Positions 1 through 9,317 of a stretch of 64,000 nucleotides of DNA are shown in pieces; position 1 is the stretch's first letter; each line of letters starts with the position of its first letter. Origin of the DNA: JALYNX01 sp035292685 (GTDB lineage Bacteria; Actinomycetota; Acidimicrobiia; Spongiisociales; ZC4RG35); assembly GCA_035292685.1 (NCBI GenBank), contig DATDPP010000060.1:32098-96097 (forward strand), given 5' to 3'. The notes under the pieces are model-generated. The model was not told the origin of the DNA, ran no database searches, and saw only the letters and a program-made list of their open reading frames with translations. The position numbers and the translations under genes are program-made.

Positions 1-61
1 CTTCTGTAAGCATACAGCTAAGTGCTAACTATTGCTAGCGAAGCGCGTGCTAGCCGTGGCC

Positions 62-793
62 TCAGCTGAGAGCAGTGCCCACGGCGTCGCCGATCAACCA
101 GGCGACCAGGCCTCCCACCCCGGCGATCATCATGTTCTCGAGACCGGAGATGAGCCAGTTGTTGCGGGTCACCCGGGCCTTGACCACCCCCACGGTGAAA
201 AGTCCGCCCAGGGCAAGCACCGAAGCCCAGGCGAGGGCAGGTGGATTGGTGTCGAAGACCATGAACGGGATGATCGACGGCAGCGACCCGACCAGGAAAA
301 GGAGACCCGACGCGATCATTGCTCGAAAGGGAGAGCGACGCTCCGATTCCACGAATCCGAACTCCAGCGCCTTCATCGCGTTGAGCATGGCCTCGTCAGA
401 CCGGTCGAAGGCGGCGACGACGCTCTCGAGGTCCTCGTCGGCGATTCCCATGTCGGAGAACATCTCCCTGAGTTGACCGACCTCCATCGCCCGGTGGTCC
501 TTCAAGTGGACCCGTTCCAGTGCCATTTCTGCCTCCAGGACCTCATCCTGGGATTTGGTGGCCAGATACTCGCCGGCGGCCATGGAGACGGCGCCGGCCA
601 GGGCACCAGCGAGTGCGGTCAGCAACACCTGGCTGGTGTCGAGGCCACCGCTGACCACCCCCACCACCAGCAGGTACATGGAGACCAGGCCGTCGTTGAC
701 GCCCAGGATCATGTCGCGCCAGTACTGCCTGGTCTCTCCGATGTGGGACTCGTAGGGTTGCGGCTCGGTGAGGGGCTCGTTTTCGGTCGTCAT
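62..793 (-). CDS. VIT1/CCC1-family iron/manganese transporter
   Basis: A 243-aa membrane protein of the VIT1/CCC1 family, which exports Fe2+ or Mn2+ from the cytoplasm. The N-terminal block (about residues 25-75: WRDMILGVNDGLVS, then an Ala/Gly-rich segment ending AAGEYLATKSQ) is the conserved first helix pair. Residues about 80-150 form a Glu/Asp-rich cytosolic stretch that matches the family's metal-binding domain. Three hydrophobic segments follow. The length is usual for bacterial members and no ferritin-like extension is present. It stands alone, on the same strand as the amidohydrolase upstream. Metal specificity cannot be read from the sequence. Confidence 0.88.
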   Translation of the reverse strand: MTTENEPLTEPQPYESHIGETRQYWRDMILGVNDGLVSMYLLVVGVVSGGLDTSQVLLTALAGALAGAVSMAAGEYLATKSQDEVLEAEMALERVHLKDHRAMEVGQLREMFSDMGIADEDLESVVAAFDRSDEAMLNAMKALEFGFVESERRSPFRAMIASGLLFLVGSLPSIIPFMVFDTNPPALAWASVLALGGLFTVGVVKARVTRNNWLISGLENMMIAGVGGLVAWLIGDAVGTALS

Positions 794-845
794 GAAGCCG
801 GCCGATGGTAGACCCGGATCGAGTCGTCACGGTCCAGCTGTCAAC

Positions 846-2003
846 TCAAAGATGATCCTGGATCCCGAGCAATGCAGCGACGCCGGCGTGGATCCCGAAC
901 CCGATCGAGCCCTCGTCGAGTTGGAAGGATGGTGAATGGAGATCTCCACCAGAGCCGCCGTTCCCCAACCGAAACAAGGCGCCGGGAACCCTGGTCAGGT
1001 AGTTGGAGAAGTCCTCGCCACCCATGCTGGGCTCAGTGGGAACCACGACATCGGGGCCCAGCATGGCGCTGATGCCAGAGGTTGCGGCTTGGACCACGCC
1101 TGCATCGTTGACCACGGGTGGGATCGCCTGTGAGTAGGCCAGGGTGTGGTCGGCGCCGGAGATCGCCAGCAGGGAGGAGAGCGCCCGGTCCACCAAACCG
1201 GGCAGCATCCCCCACAACGCACCGTCGAGCGTGCGAACCGTCCCCTGGATCTCGACCCGGGTCGGGATCACATTGCCGGCTTCGCCGCCGTGAATTGAGC
1301 CAAAGGCAACCGTCAACGGGCTGCGGGCATCGATGGTCCGGCGCAGGGAGGCGGGCAGCTCATGCACCACCCGGGCCGCCTCGGCAATGAGGTCGACCGT
1401 GCGGTGGGGTCGAGCGGTGTGCCCGCCGGGCCCTTCGAGCACGAGGGTGAACTTGTCGGCGCTAGCCGTGATCGGGCCCGAGCGGCTGCCGATTCGACCG
1501 GTGGGCAACGTCGGGTCGACGTGAAACGCGATCAGGCCCTTGAGCCCGTCGACGATGCCTTCTTCGACGAGATCTGCGGCCCCGCCGGGAAACGACTCCT
1601 CCGCAGGTTGGAACAGGATGCGCACCCCCGCCGAGAGCTCGAGACGATCGAGGACGGCGGCAATGCCGAAGGCAATGGCCGCATGGGCATCGTGGCCGCA
1701 GGCGTGCATCCATCCTGGATTCGAAGACACCGGGCTGTTGTCCTCGGGCTCGCTGATCGGAAGGGCGTCGAGGTCTGCTCTGAACCCGATGCTGGGCGGG
1801 GCCCCAAGGTCGACCCAGAGGCCGGTGCGGGGTGCCCGAAGTTGATAGCCGATGCCGCTCTCGTCGAGGGCGGCTCCGATGAAAGCCGTGGTCTGATGCT
1901 CCTCATGGCCGCCTTCGGGATGCCGGTGGAGTTGGTGGCGGAGCTCCACTGCCCGGGGTGTGATCTCGCCCACCAAGCCGGCGACCCGCTCGGGATCGGT
2001 CAT
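846..2003 (-). CDS. M20 family metallopeptidase / amidohydrolase
   Basis: A 385-aa M20D-type amidohydrolase that would cleave amide bonds of N-acyl amino acids or similar small substrates in the cytoplasm. Family landmarks are the N-terminal RHQLHRHPEGGHEE, the metal-binding MHACGHDAHAA, PAEESFPGG, FHVDPTLPTGRIG and the C-terminal GGEDFSNY. The lid domain lies about residues 175-285. It starts 16 bp past the end of glnE on the same strand, so co-transcription is likely. Hippurate hydrolase or IAA-amino acid hydrolase labels are possible, but the substrate is not determinable. Confidence 0.88.
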   Translation of the reverse strand: MTDPERVAGLVGEITPRAVELRHQLHRHPEGGHEEHQTTAFIGAALDESGIGYQLRAPRTGLWVDLGAPPSIGFRADLDALPISEPEDNSPVSSNPGWMHACGHDAHAAIAFGIAAVLDRLELSAGVRILFQPAEESFPGGAADLVEEGIVDGLKGLIAFHVDPTLPTGRIGSRSGPITASADKFTLVLEGPGGHTARPHRTVDLIAEAARVVHELPASLRRTIDARSPLTVAFGSIHGGEAGNVIPTRVEIQGTVRTLDGALWGMLPGLVDRALSSLLAISGADHTLAYSQAIPPVVNDAGVVQAATSGISAMLGPDVVVPTEPSMGGEDFSNYLTRVPGALFRLGNGGSGGDLHSPSFQLDEGSIGFGIHAGVAALLGIQDHL

Positions 2004-2019
2004 CCGGCGAGGTTACCGG

Positions 2020-4782
2020 TCATTGATAGAACCTATTCTCGAACACCGTTCTGGCGCGCCTGGTGACCCTCCGGTATTGGTCTCGGAGCTCGGAGGCCCT
2101 TGGAAAGCCCAGGGAACTCGCCAGCCGGATCAACTCGTCGGGGTCGGTGGGGAGGGAGTCGGAGGCGCGCCCCGCCTGCAAGTGAAGCCGCAATCGGACC
2201 CGGGTACAGAAGATGTAGGACTCCCTCATGGTCTCTTCTTCGGCACGGGTCAAAAGATCGTGGTCGCGGAGCCGCGCCAAGGCGTCGAGAGTGCCTGGGA
2301 CCCGCAGTGCCGCTTCGTCGAAACCGTGCCGGACCTGGAGAAGCTGGGTCATGAACTCGATATCACTGAGACTCCCCCTTCCCAGCTTCAAGTGATAGTC
2401 GGCGTCCTCCCCCGGTGGGATCCGCTCCTTCTCGACTCTGGCCTTTATGTCGCGAATTGAGCGGATGAACGCCTCGGAGACGTTCTGCTGCCATACCACG
2501 GGCTCGATCACCTCCCTGAATGCCGCCGCGACTTCGAGGTCGCCCGCAAGCGGACGGGCCCGCACCAGGGCGAGTATCTCCCAGGGCTCGGCCCACTCCT
2601 GGTAGTAGCGGCGATAACTGTCGACTGAGCGGGCCAGGGGGCCCCGGCGGCCCTCCGGTCGGATCTCGGCGTCGAGTGTGTAGGCCTCTCCGTGCCGGCT
2701 GGGCTCGGTTAGAACCCTGGCCAGGTCGGCAGCAGTTCGCAGGGCCCGATCCCGCTCGGGCTCTTGCTCGAACACGTACATAACGTCGAGGTCCGAACCA
2801 TACGAAAGCTCACTCCCGCCCCATTTCCCCATGGCAACCACGGACAAGCCGCCGGGATCACCCCCGGTGACTACGTGCAAGGCCCCGATGACCGCGGCGT
2901 CGGCGCTGTCGGTGAGCGCGGTCAGGGTCTCGGGTGTGGAGCCTTCGCCGAGGATGTCGCGAGCCGCGATCCTGAGTTTCCGCCGCCGGGTGAAACGCCT
3001 GACCGTTCCCACCTTGGCGTCGAGATCCGGTCGCGAATCGAGGAGACCCAGAAGCCGCTCGATCTCGAGCTCCCGGGGCCTGATGTCCCCCAAGAGGGCG
3101 TCGTCTGCGAGCCGGGGAATGAACTCGGGTATACGGTCGATCAGCTGGCCGAGCAGGCGGCTGGTTCCGAGCAGGAGGCAGAGACGCTCACCCGCCAGGG
3201 GGTTGATCTCGAGCATCGTTATCAGAGCCGAGTGAACAGTTGGATCGGCGAGGAGGGCCCTCAACTGTGACAAGCCGAGGTCGGGATCGGGAGATAGAGA
3301 GAGCCAGTCCAAGAAGAGTGGGAGGACCTGGTGCATCGCCCGGGACCGGCGGCTGAGGCCCGCCGTCAAATCCTCGAGTGCCCTCCTTGCTCCTTCCACA
3401 TTCAAGAATCCCAGCGCCTCGAGACGGAGGGCCGCCTCCTCGACGCCGAGTCGCGCAGTCGGGGAGCCGACCAATGCCTCGAGGATTGGCCGAAAGTAGA
3501 GACGCTCGTGGACGTCGCGAACCAGGGCCCGCACCTGACCCAGTCGATCCTCCAACTCGCTCTCCGGGTCGTGTTCGAAGCCGAGGGACCGGGCGATGCG
3601 GGTCCGGGCCTCAGGATCTTCGGGGACCTCATGGGTTTGTCGAAGGTCCCAGAGCTGGATCCGGTGCTCGAGGTTTCGCAGGAAGCGGTACGCCTCCGTC
3701 AGCCTCTGATGATCCTCCGGTCCCACAAAACCGTGCAATGCCAGAGCGTCCAGGGCGTCCTGCGTGGCCGGAGCCCTCAGTTCGGCATCGAGTCGGCCGT
3801 GGACCAGCTGCAGCAGCTGGATCGAGAACTCGATGTCACGGATGCCCCCCCGGGATCTCTTGATGTCCGTCGCTTCGGCACCAAGCTCCACCTGCTCCTT
3901 GATCCTTCGGATGCTGCGCAGGGACTCGACGTCGAGGCCCCGATCCCAGATCACTTTCCCGGTGAGAGACATGAAGCGAGCCCCCAACTCGGCGTCCCCT
4001 GCGGCGAACCGCGCCTTGATCAGCGCCTGCAGCTCCCACGCCTCACCCCATTGCTCGTAGTAGCGGGCATAACTCTCCAGCGTGCGGGACAGCGGTCCCA
4101 GCGAGCCCTCCGGGCGCAGATCCAGGTCGACTTCGAGTCCCCCGCCATCGGCTGTGGATGTCGAGAGGATGGTGAGAAGTCGACTGGCCAGGGCCAACGC
4201 CGCGGCCCTGCTCTCCGTCTCGGATCCGTCCACATTGTCGTGAACGAGCACCAGATCGATGTCCGAGGAGTAGTTCAACTCGCGTGCCCCCCACTTACCC
4301 ATGGCGATGACACTGAAGGGAAGGACACCGACAATCGGGTGCCTCTCGGCCGTGGCCTGTCGGGCCGAGTCGAGTGCGTCGGAGACGATCCCGTCCACGG
4401 CGTGCGAGTAGCGAGCGGTGGCTTCGGTGAGGTCGATCGCACCGGAGAGATCGTCGCCGGCGATCACCGCCAGGGCGTGGTGAACCTGCAGGGTCACCGT
4501 CGCCTGCTTCTCATCGGTCAGCAACGACGGGTTCCTGGCGAGACTCCGACTCAGAGCGCGACTCGAGCCCACGATGGCGCCGAGACGGCGTCGGGCGTCA
4601 GGGTCCTCGGCGAGATCGGGAGCGGTCTCGAGGATCGGGAGAAGACGCTCGAGGGCACCGGAAGGGTCGGGGCCCGACGAGATGCGTCGGGCGAGGTCGC
4701 GACGAATACCGGGGTCCGGCACGACCTGATGCAGCCGTTGGTCTGCCAGCTCAACCTGTGTCACGTTCCGCTGGTCGGTCAC
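2020..4782 (-). CDS. glnE: bifunctional glutamine synthetase adenylyltransferase/deadenylase
   Basis: GlnE adds AMP to, and removes it from, glutamine synthetase in response to nitrogen status. Two nucleotidyltransferase domains are visible: GKWGARELNYSSDIDLV near residue 165 (deadenylylase half) and GKWGGSELSYGSDLDVM near residue 652 (adenylyltransferase half). Each is followed by a PII-uridylyltransferase-like helical segment. I chose the GTG at 4782 (VTDQRNVTQVEL), giving 920 aa. The open frame runs 86 codons further upstream but would overlap nadE, and that extension has no family character. It is divergent from nadE with only 36 bp between start codons, so the promoters must be compact or overlapping. 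Confidence 0.93.
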   Translation of the reverse strand: MTDQRNVTQVELADQRLHQVVPDPGIRRDLARRISSGPDPSGALERLLPILETAPDLAEDPDARRRLGAIVGSSRALSRSLARNPSLLTDEKQATVTLQVHHALAVIAGDDLSGAIDLTEATARYSHAVDGIVSDALDSARQATAERHPIVGVLPFSVIAMGKWGARELNYSSDIDLVLVHDNVDGSETESRAAALALASRLLTILSTSTADGGGLEVDLDLRPEGSLGPLSRTLESYARYYEQWGEAWELQALIKARFAAGDAELGARFMSLTGKVIWDRGLDVESLRSIRRIKEQVELGAEATDIKRSRGGIRDIEFSIQLLQLVHGRLDAELRAPATQDALDALALHGFVGPEDHQRLTEAYRFLRNLEHRIQLWDLRQTHEVPEDPEARTRIARSLGFEHDPESELEDRLGQVRALVRDVHERLYFRPILEALVGSPTARLGVEEAALRLEALGFLNVEGARRALEDLTAGLSRRSRAMHQVLPLFLDWLSLSPDPDLGLSQLRALLADPTVHSALITMLEINPLAGERLCLLLGTSRLLGQLIDRIPEFIPRLADDALLGDIRPRELEIERLLGLLDSRPDLDAKVGTVRRFTRRRKLRIAARDILGEGSTPETLTALTDSADAAVIGALHVVTGGDPGGLSVVAMGKWGGSELSYGSDLDVMYVFEQEPERDRALRTAADLARVLTEPSRHGEAYTLDAEIRPEGRRGPLARSVDSYRRYYQEWAEPWEILALVRARPLAGDLEVAAAFREVIEPVVWQQNVSEAFIRSIRDIKARVEKERIPPGEDADYHLKLGRGSLSDIEFMTQLLQVRHGFDEAALRVPGTLDALARLRDHDLLTRAEEETMRESYIFCTRVRLRLHLQAGRASDSLPTDPDELIRLASSLGFPRASELRDQYRRVTRRARTVFENRFYQ

Positions 4783-4818
4783 GGGGCTCAGGCTAAGGGG
4801 CGGCGTATCGTGGCGGTA

Positions 4819-6477
4819 ATGCCAGTTCGTGTCGCCGGCGGTCAACTCAATCTCAGGGTCGGGGACCTGGCCGGCAACGAAGCACGCATCGGCGAGGTGA
4901 TGGCGTGGGCCGAAGCCGAGGGCGCCGACATGCTTCTGCTGCCGGAGCTGGCCATCAGCGGTTACCCACCCGAAGATCTGGTGCTCCGACGCGACTTCGT
5001 CAGGGAGGGAATCGAGGCCCGCGACCGGCTTGCTGCGCAATCACGGAAGACGGCGGTGGTGGTCGGCTTCGTCGACTTTGCCACTTCGGGGATCAGGGGT
5101 GCTCCCGACGCCCAAGAGCGAACCGTCGCCAACGCGGCGGCTGTCCTGCAACACGGAAAGGTAACCGGCGTCTATCACAAGGTGCTGCTGCCCAACTATG
5201 GGGTCTTCGACGAGGACCGGTACTTCTCGGTCGGCACCCGACCCGATGCCACCTGGGATCTCGGTGTGGTCACCGCCGGTGTCTCGATCTGTGAGGACAT
5301 CTGGGTTGCCGACGGGCCACCGTCCCAGCAGGCAGCCTCGGGCGCTCAATTGCTGCTCAACATCAACGCCTCACCGTTCCACAGGGGCAAGGCGGTGGAT
5401 CGGGAGCGGATGATCGCCGAAAGGGCCCTGGCCTCGTCTGCGCCCGTGGTCTATCTCAACCTGGTTGGTGGCCAGGATGAGCTGGTGTTCGACGGGGCCT
5501 CGTTGGCCGTGACGGCTGACGGGACCGTGATTCATCGCTCGCCGCAGTTCGAGGAGGATCTCTTCATCGTCGATGTCCCGCTCGCGGGTGAGGACCCTGT
5601 CGCCATGTCGGCTACCCCGCTCCTCGAGCCGATTGAAGAGGTGTATCGGGCGCTGACCACCGGTCTTGGCGATTACGTCCGGAAGAATGGATTCGACTCT
5701 GTCGTGATCGGCCTTTCCGGGGGGATCGACTCGGCGCTCACTGCAGTGATCGCAGCTGACGCGCTCGGTCCTGAGGCGGTTTGGGGAGTGGCTATGCCTT
5801 CGCGCTTCTCCTCGGCGCATTCAGTCGACGACGCCTTCGCATTGGCCTCGCATCTCGGCATCCGGATCGACAAGGTGCCGGTGGATGACGTGTACGCCTC
5901 GCTTATGAAGGCCCTCGAACCGTTGTTCGCGGGGACGTCATTCGGCGTGGCCGAGGAGAATCTTCAGGCCCGGGCCCGGGGGGCGATCCTCATGGCCATC
6001 TCCAACAAGCATGGGCCGATGGTGGTGGCCACCGGCAACAAGTCGGAGATGGCCGCCGGCTACGCCACCCTCTACGGCGACATGGTGGGTGGTTACGCGG
6101 TCCTCAAAGACGTCTTCAAGACCCTCGTCTACGAGTTGGCGCACTGGCGCAACAGGGACGGAGAAGTGATCCCACAGAGCAGCATCGACAAGCCGCCTTC
6201 GGCTGAGCTGCGACCCGACCAGAAGGACTCCGACTCACTGCCTCCCTACGAGGTCCTCGATTCGATCCTCGAGCGATACATCGAAGACGATTGGAGCGTG
6301 GCCGACATCGTGGCCGAGGGTTACGACCCGGGGCTGGTGGCCCGGGTGGGGCGCATGGTCGACCGGAACGAGTACAAGCGGAGGCAGGCTGCCCCTGGGG
6401 TCAAGATCACGACCAAGGCCTTTGGCAAGGATCGGCGCCTTCCCATCACCAACGCCTACCAACCACCTGCGTCGTGA
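4819..6477 (+). CDS. nadE: glutamine-dependent NAD+ synthetase
   Basis: A 552-aa two-domain enzyme that makes NAD+ from deamido-NAD+ and ATP using ammonia from glutamine. The N-terminal nitrilase-type glutaminase has the triad regions LLLPELAISGYPPED (Glu), YHKVLLPNYGVFDE (Lys) and VSICEDIW (Cys). The C-terminal synthetase has the P-loop GLSGGIDSALTAV near residue 300 and later VATGNKSEMAAGY. The start is ATG 4819; upstream in-frame sequence only mirrors glnE. The length fits the short bacterial glutamine-dependent form. The stop overlaps the GTG of the following aminotransferase by 3 bp, so they are probably translationally coupled. Confidence 0.95.
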   Translation: MPVRVAGGQLNLRVGDLAGNEARIGEVMAWAEAEGADMLLLPELAISGYPPEDLVLRRDFVREGIEARDRLAAQSRKTAVVVGFVDFATSGIRGAPDAQERTVANAAAVLQHGKVTGVYHKVLLPNYGVFDEDRYFSVGTRPDATWDLGVVTAGVSICEDIWVADGPPSQQAASGAQLLLNINASPFHRGKAVDRERMIAERALASSAPVVYLNLVGGQDELVFDGASLAVTADGTVIHRSPQFEEDLFIVDVPLAGEDPVAMSATPLLEPIEEVYRALTTGLGDYVRKNGFDSVVIGLSGGIDSALTAVIAADALGPEAVWGVAMPSRFSSAHSVDDAFALASHLGIRIDKVPVDDVYASLMKALEPLFAGTSFGVAEENLQARARGAILMAISNKHGPMVVATGNKSEMAAGYATLYGDMVGGYAVLKDVFKTLVYELAHWRNRDGEVIPQSSIDKPPSAELRPDQKDSDSLPPYEVLDSILERYIEDDWSVADIVAEGYDPGLVARVGRMVDRNEYKRRQAAPGVKITTKAFGKDRRLPITNAYQPPAS

Positions 6478-7277
6478 CGTCGACGATCCTGATCAATGGC
6501 GAGGCCGCCGCCGGCATCCCGGTCACCGATTCGGCGGTCCTGCGAGGAGATGGCTGCTTCGAGGTTATCAAGGCCTATCACGGCGCACCTCTTGCCCTGG
6601 AGGCGCACCTCGATCGGCTCGAGAGGAGTGCGGCCCTCCTGGGCATCGAGCTTCCGGCGCGGGCAGATATCGGGCACTGGATCCAGACGGTGGTTGGCGA
6701 ATGCCCCGATTGCGCGGTACGGGTGGTGGTGACCAGGGGGTCGGCGCTCCCCGGCGAGCCTTCTGAGCCCCTGGTCATCGTGTTCGCCCACCCGTGGGCG
6801 ATCAGCCGTGGCCCGGCGCGGCTGTTGCCGGTAGTTGCCCCCTGGCATCCAGCCGGGGTCGAATGGGACCTTGCCGGCGCCAAGCTCCTCTCTTATGCGC
6901 CGCACATGTCGGCAAGCAGGCGGGCCAGCCGGGAGGGCTTCGACGATGCCCTGTTGGTCACGGTCGACGGGCTGATCCTCGAGGGCCCGACGTTTAGTGT
7001 GGCCTGGGTCGTCGACGACGTCCTGGAGACACCCACTCTCGACTTGGGGATCCTCGACTCGATCACCCGTCGTTTGGCGCTGGAGGACGCGGCTCGGCTC
7101 GGGATACGTTGCACCGAAGGGAGCTGGTCGCTGGATCGGCTGGCAGAAGCCTCAGAAGTGATGGCATTGTCAACGATGCGCGAGATCCAGCCGGTTTCGA
7201 TGGTTGGGGACCTTGCGTTCAGCGAGGGCCCGGTCACCAGTGACCTGGCTCGGGCCTTCGCTCAGCGTTTGCGCTGA
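6474..7277 (+). CDS. class IV aminotransferase (4-amino-4-deoxychorismate lyase/BCAT-like)
   Basis: A 267-aa PLP enzyme of fold type IV. Family features are GDGCFEVIKAYHGAPLALEAHLDRL near the N-terminus, the PLP-lysine segment GAKLLSYAPHM in mid-protein, and a C-terminal LEGPTFSVAWV stretch comparable to the ExxxxNxF region of PabC and branched-chain aminotransferases. I start it at GTG 6474, inside the nadE stop (GTGA overlap); further upstream the frame runs through nadE. Coupling to nadE does not settle its role. PabC (folate p-aminobenzoate) or a D-/branched-chain amino acid aminotransferase are both open. Confidence 0.82.
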   Translation: MTSTILINGEAAAGIPVTDSAVLRGDGCFEVIKAYHGAPLALEAHLDRLERSAALLGIELPARADIGHWIQTVVGECPDCAVRVVVTRGSALPGEPSEPLVIVFAHPWAISRGPARLLPVVAPWHPAGVEWDLAGAKLLSYAPHMSASRRASREGFDDALLVTVDGLILEGPTFSVAWVVDDVLETPTLDLGILDSITRRLALEDAARLGIRCTEGSWSLDRLAEASEVMALSTMREIQPVSMVGDLAFSEGPVTSDLARAFAQRLR

Positions 7278-7294
7278 TCCGGCACGGCCTTGTT

Positions 7295-7321
7295 GGGAAC
7301 CCGGCCATGCGCGGTAACGTT
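7295..7321 (+). promoter_or_regulatory. candidate ECF-sigma promoter (GGGAAC-N17-CGTT)
   Basis: GGGAAC at 7295-7300 is followed after exactly 17 bp by CGTT at 7318-7321, the layout of many actinobacterial ECF sigma factor promoters. The lipoprotein ATG follows 8 bp later, so the mRNA would be nearly leaderless. The same elements with the same spacing precede whiB at 45678-45704. A weaker sigma70-like reading (TTGGGA-N16-TAACGT) overlaps it. Confidence 0.4.
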
Positions 7322-7329
7322 GACCGGGC

Positions 7330-7845
7330 ATGAATCTACGACGGATCTCCCTTTCCCTGGTCCCGCTGCTCGCCCTCACGGTTCTGGCGGCGGCGTGTGA
7401 CGGAGGGGATCCAGCCCTGACCACGACCTCTTCGCTGGTCACGGATCCAGGTGAGGAAGAGTCGCCCACCACCTCCGCGGCGCCATCGGGGCAGGGAGCA
7501 AGCACCACCCTGGTCGGTGAGTCGGTCGGCACCTATGAGATCGTCGCTCGGGAGCCGGGGACCGACGGTGAGGTCGTATACATCGTCATCGGGCCGGGCG
7601 CCTACACCGATGTCGATCTGGAGAACTTCGTCCTCGACCTCTACGAGTCGGGGATCGCCACCTACGGGGCCGAGATCTTCGATGACGCCGCTGCTGCCAC
7701 CGCCTATCTGAAGGCCGAGGAGGACCGGACGGCAGCGGAGGTGGCCCTGATCGAACAGCATCATTTTGTGAGCCTGGTGGGTGGCACCATCATCCGATTC
7801 CAGGGCCCGTTCGTCGACTCGGGCGAGTTCGTCGTCGGCAGCTAG
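7330..7845 (+). CDS. putative secreted lipoprotein, unknown function
   Basis: A 171-aa protein not recognised as any family. It has a lipoprotein signal peptide: basic MNLRR, a hydrophobic core, and the lipobox LAAAC with Cys about 23. A Thr/Ser/Pro-rich linker follows (about residues 28-62), then a compact mixed domain with an ALIEQHH segment near the end. It sits alone between a class IV aminotransferase and the convergent mgtE. A candidate ECF promoter lies directly upstream, which would suggest an envelope-stress role, but that is inference only. Confidence 0.75.
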   Translation: MNLRRISLSLVPLLALTVLAAACDGGDPALTTTSSLVTDPGEEESPTTSAAPSGQGASTTLVGESVGTYEIVAREPGTDGEVVYIVIGPGAYTDVDLENFVLDLYESGIATYGAEIFDDAAAATAYLKAEEDRTAAEVALIEQHHFVSLVGGTIIRFQGPFVDSGEFVVGS

Positions 7846-7873
7846 TGGCCCGTCGCCCACAAGACCACTAGCT
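7840..7873. terminator. bidirectional hairpin spanning both stop codons
   Basis: Perfect 9-bp inverted repeat AGCTAGTGG (7840-7848) / CCACTAGCT (7865-7873) with a 16-nt loop between convergent genes. The TAG stops of both the lipoprotein gene (7843-7845) and mgtE (7868-7870, minus) lie inside the stem. No T-tract follows on either side. Confidence 0.6.
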
Positions 7874-9274
7874 CAGGAGCGCCGTCGCCACCAGGAGAAA
7901 ACCGCCGAATCCCACGACGTCGGTGATCGTGGTGAGGAGGATTGACGAGGCTAGGGCGGGATCCTGGCCGAGACGTCTCAAGACCAGAGGGATGGTGGCG
8001 CCTGCCAAGGTTGCGATCACCAGATTGGCCAGCGACGCCACTGCCACGATTATCGCCATCGTTCTGACATCAGCCTCGGTGCCGAAAATCGCGAATCCGA
8101 GCAGGAGGTAGGTGAGCCCAGCAGCGACCACGGCGAGAATCACCCCATTGAACAGGCCCGTCCCGAAATGCCTCTTCAGGATCGACGGGACCTGGGCGCG
8201 GGGGACGTCGTCAGATGCCAGCGACCGGATCATCACCGCCAGGGCTTGGTTCCCGCTATTGCCACCGAGGGAGGCAACCACCGGCATCAGGGCGGCGAGT
8301 ATCGGCTCCTGGGAGATGATCCCGGTCTGTTTCTCGATCACGAGGGCAACCACCAGTGATAGACCCAGATTGAGGATGAGCCAGGGCGAACGCATCCGCA
8401 CCGATTTGGAGACGTCGGTGTAGACGGTCTCCCCTACGCCGGCGCCTACCGCCGCCGCGAAATCCTCGGTCGCCTCGTCTTGAACGGCTTCGAGGACCGC
8501 GTCGCTGGTGACCATTCCCAAGAGGCGGCCGTTCCCGTCGGTGACCGGGATGCCGAACAAGTGATAGCGCTGGGCCAGCTCCGCCACCTCTTCCCGGTCG
8601 GAGAAGGCATTGACCGAGACCGGGTCGGGCACCATGGCCTCGTCGAGGCTGGCCCCGGGTCTCTTGAAGACCAGGTCCCGGAACGAGATCACGCCTTGGA
8701 GCCGGCCCTCATCGTCGACGACGTAGACATAGGAGAGGTCTTCCAGCTCGTCGTTGAGGTTACGGATCCGCTCGATCGCCTCACCGGCCGTGAGGCCGAT
8801 CGGCAACAACGCGATGTCTGTCGTCATCAGACCGCCCGCGCTGTCCTGGGGATAGACGAGCAGTCTCCGGATCTCCTGCTCGGACTCGTCGTCCATGAGC
8901 GAGAGCACGCTCTCGGTGACTTCGTCGTCGAGCTCGAACAGGAGGTCTGCCGCGGCTTCGCCCGTCATCTCAGTGACTGCGGCCGTGAGGTCCTCGATTG
9001 AGACATCCTCGACCAGCTCGGCCGCCAGTTCGGGGGAGATCTGCTCCAGGATGTCGGCGGCGTCGGTGGCGCTGAGGTCAGTGAGCAGTTCGGCAGCATC
9101 CTGCTCGGTGAGCTGTTCCAGGACATCGGCAGCATCGCCGGGAGCGGCGCCGGCCAGCGCCTCCCATTGGACGCGACGAGAGTCGAGGTAGTCGGCGACT
9201 TCCTCGCGATCGCGGCGCGCCGCGTTGATCAGGACTTTTGCAAGTTGACGGGGACTTCTGAGTCGGAGTCTCAC
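7868..9274 (-). CDS. mgtE: magnesium transporter MgtE
   Basis: A 468-aa Mg2+ channel/transporter with full MgtE architecture. It has an N-terminal helical repeat domain (residues ~25-140, rich in DAADVLEQL-type repeats), two CBS domains (~145-270) that sense cytosolic Mg2+, and five C-terminal transmembrane helices. Signatures are PVVASLGGNSGNQALAV in the first TM region and TTITDVVGFGGF in the last, containing the pore Asp. The start at 9274 gives the usual family length. It follows greA on the same strand by 43 bp. Confidence 0.95.
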   Translation of the reverse strand: MRLRLRSPRQLAKVLINAARRDREEVADYLDSRRVQWEALAGAAPGDAADVLEQLTEQDAAELLTDLSATDAADILEQISPELAAELVEDVSIEDLTAAVTEMTGEAAADLLFELDDEVTESVLSLMDDESEQEIRRLLVYPQDSAGGLMTTDIALLPIGLTAGEAIERIRNLNDELEDLSYVYVVDDEGRLQGVISFRDLVFKRPGASLDEAMVPDPVSVNAFSDREEVAELAQRYHLFGIPVTDGNGRLLGMVTSDAVLEAVQDEATEDFAAAVGAGVGETVYTDVSKSVRMRSPWLILNLGLSLVVALVIEKQTGIISQEPILAALMPVVASLGGNSGNQALAVMIRSLASDDVPRAQVPSILKRHFGTGLFNGVILAVVAAGLTYLLLGFAIFGTEADVRTMAIIVAVASLANLVIATLAGATIPLVLRRLGQDPALASSILLTTITDVVGFGGFLLVATALLS

Positions 9275-9317
9275 CGGCGACCCCCCGGACGGAGAACCGA
9301 CGTCAGGCTAATGCCGA

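Noticed and set aside
34..54. GCTAGC...GCTAGC near the left edge as a terminator of the VIT1-type gene
   Set aside because: GCTAGC is itself a palindrome, so the pairing is weak evidence; the window edge prevents seeing context.
3331..4818. In-frame upstream extension of nadE by 496 codons
   Set aside because: It lies antisense to glnE and carries no nitrilase or synthetase sequence; NadE starts at ATG 4819.
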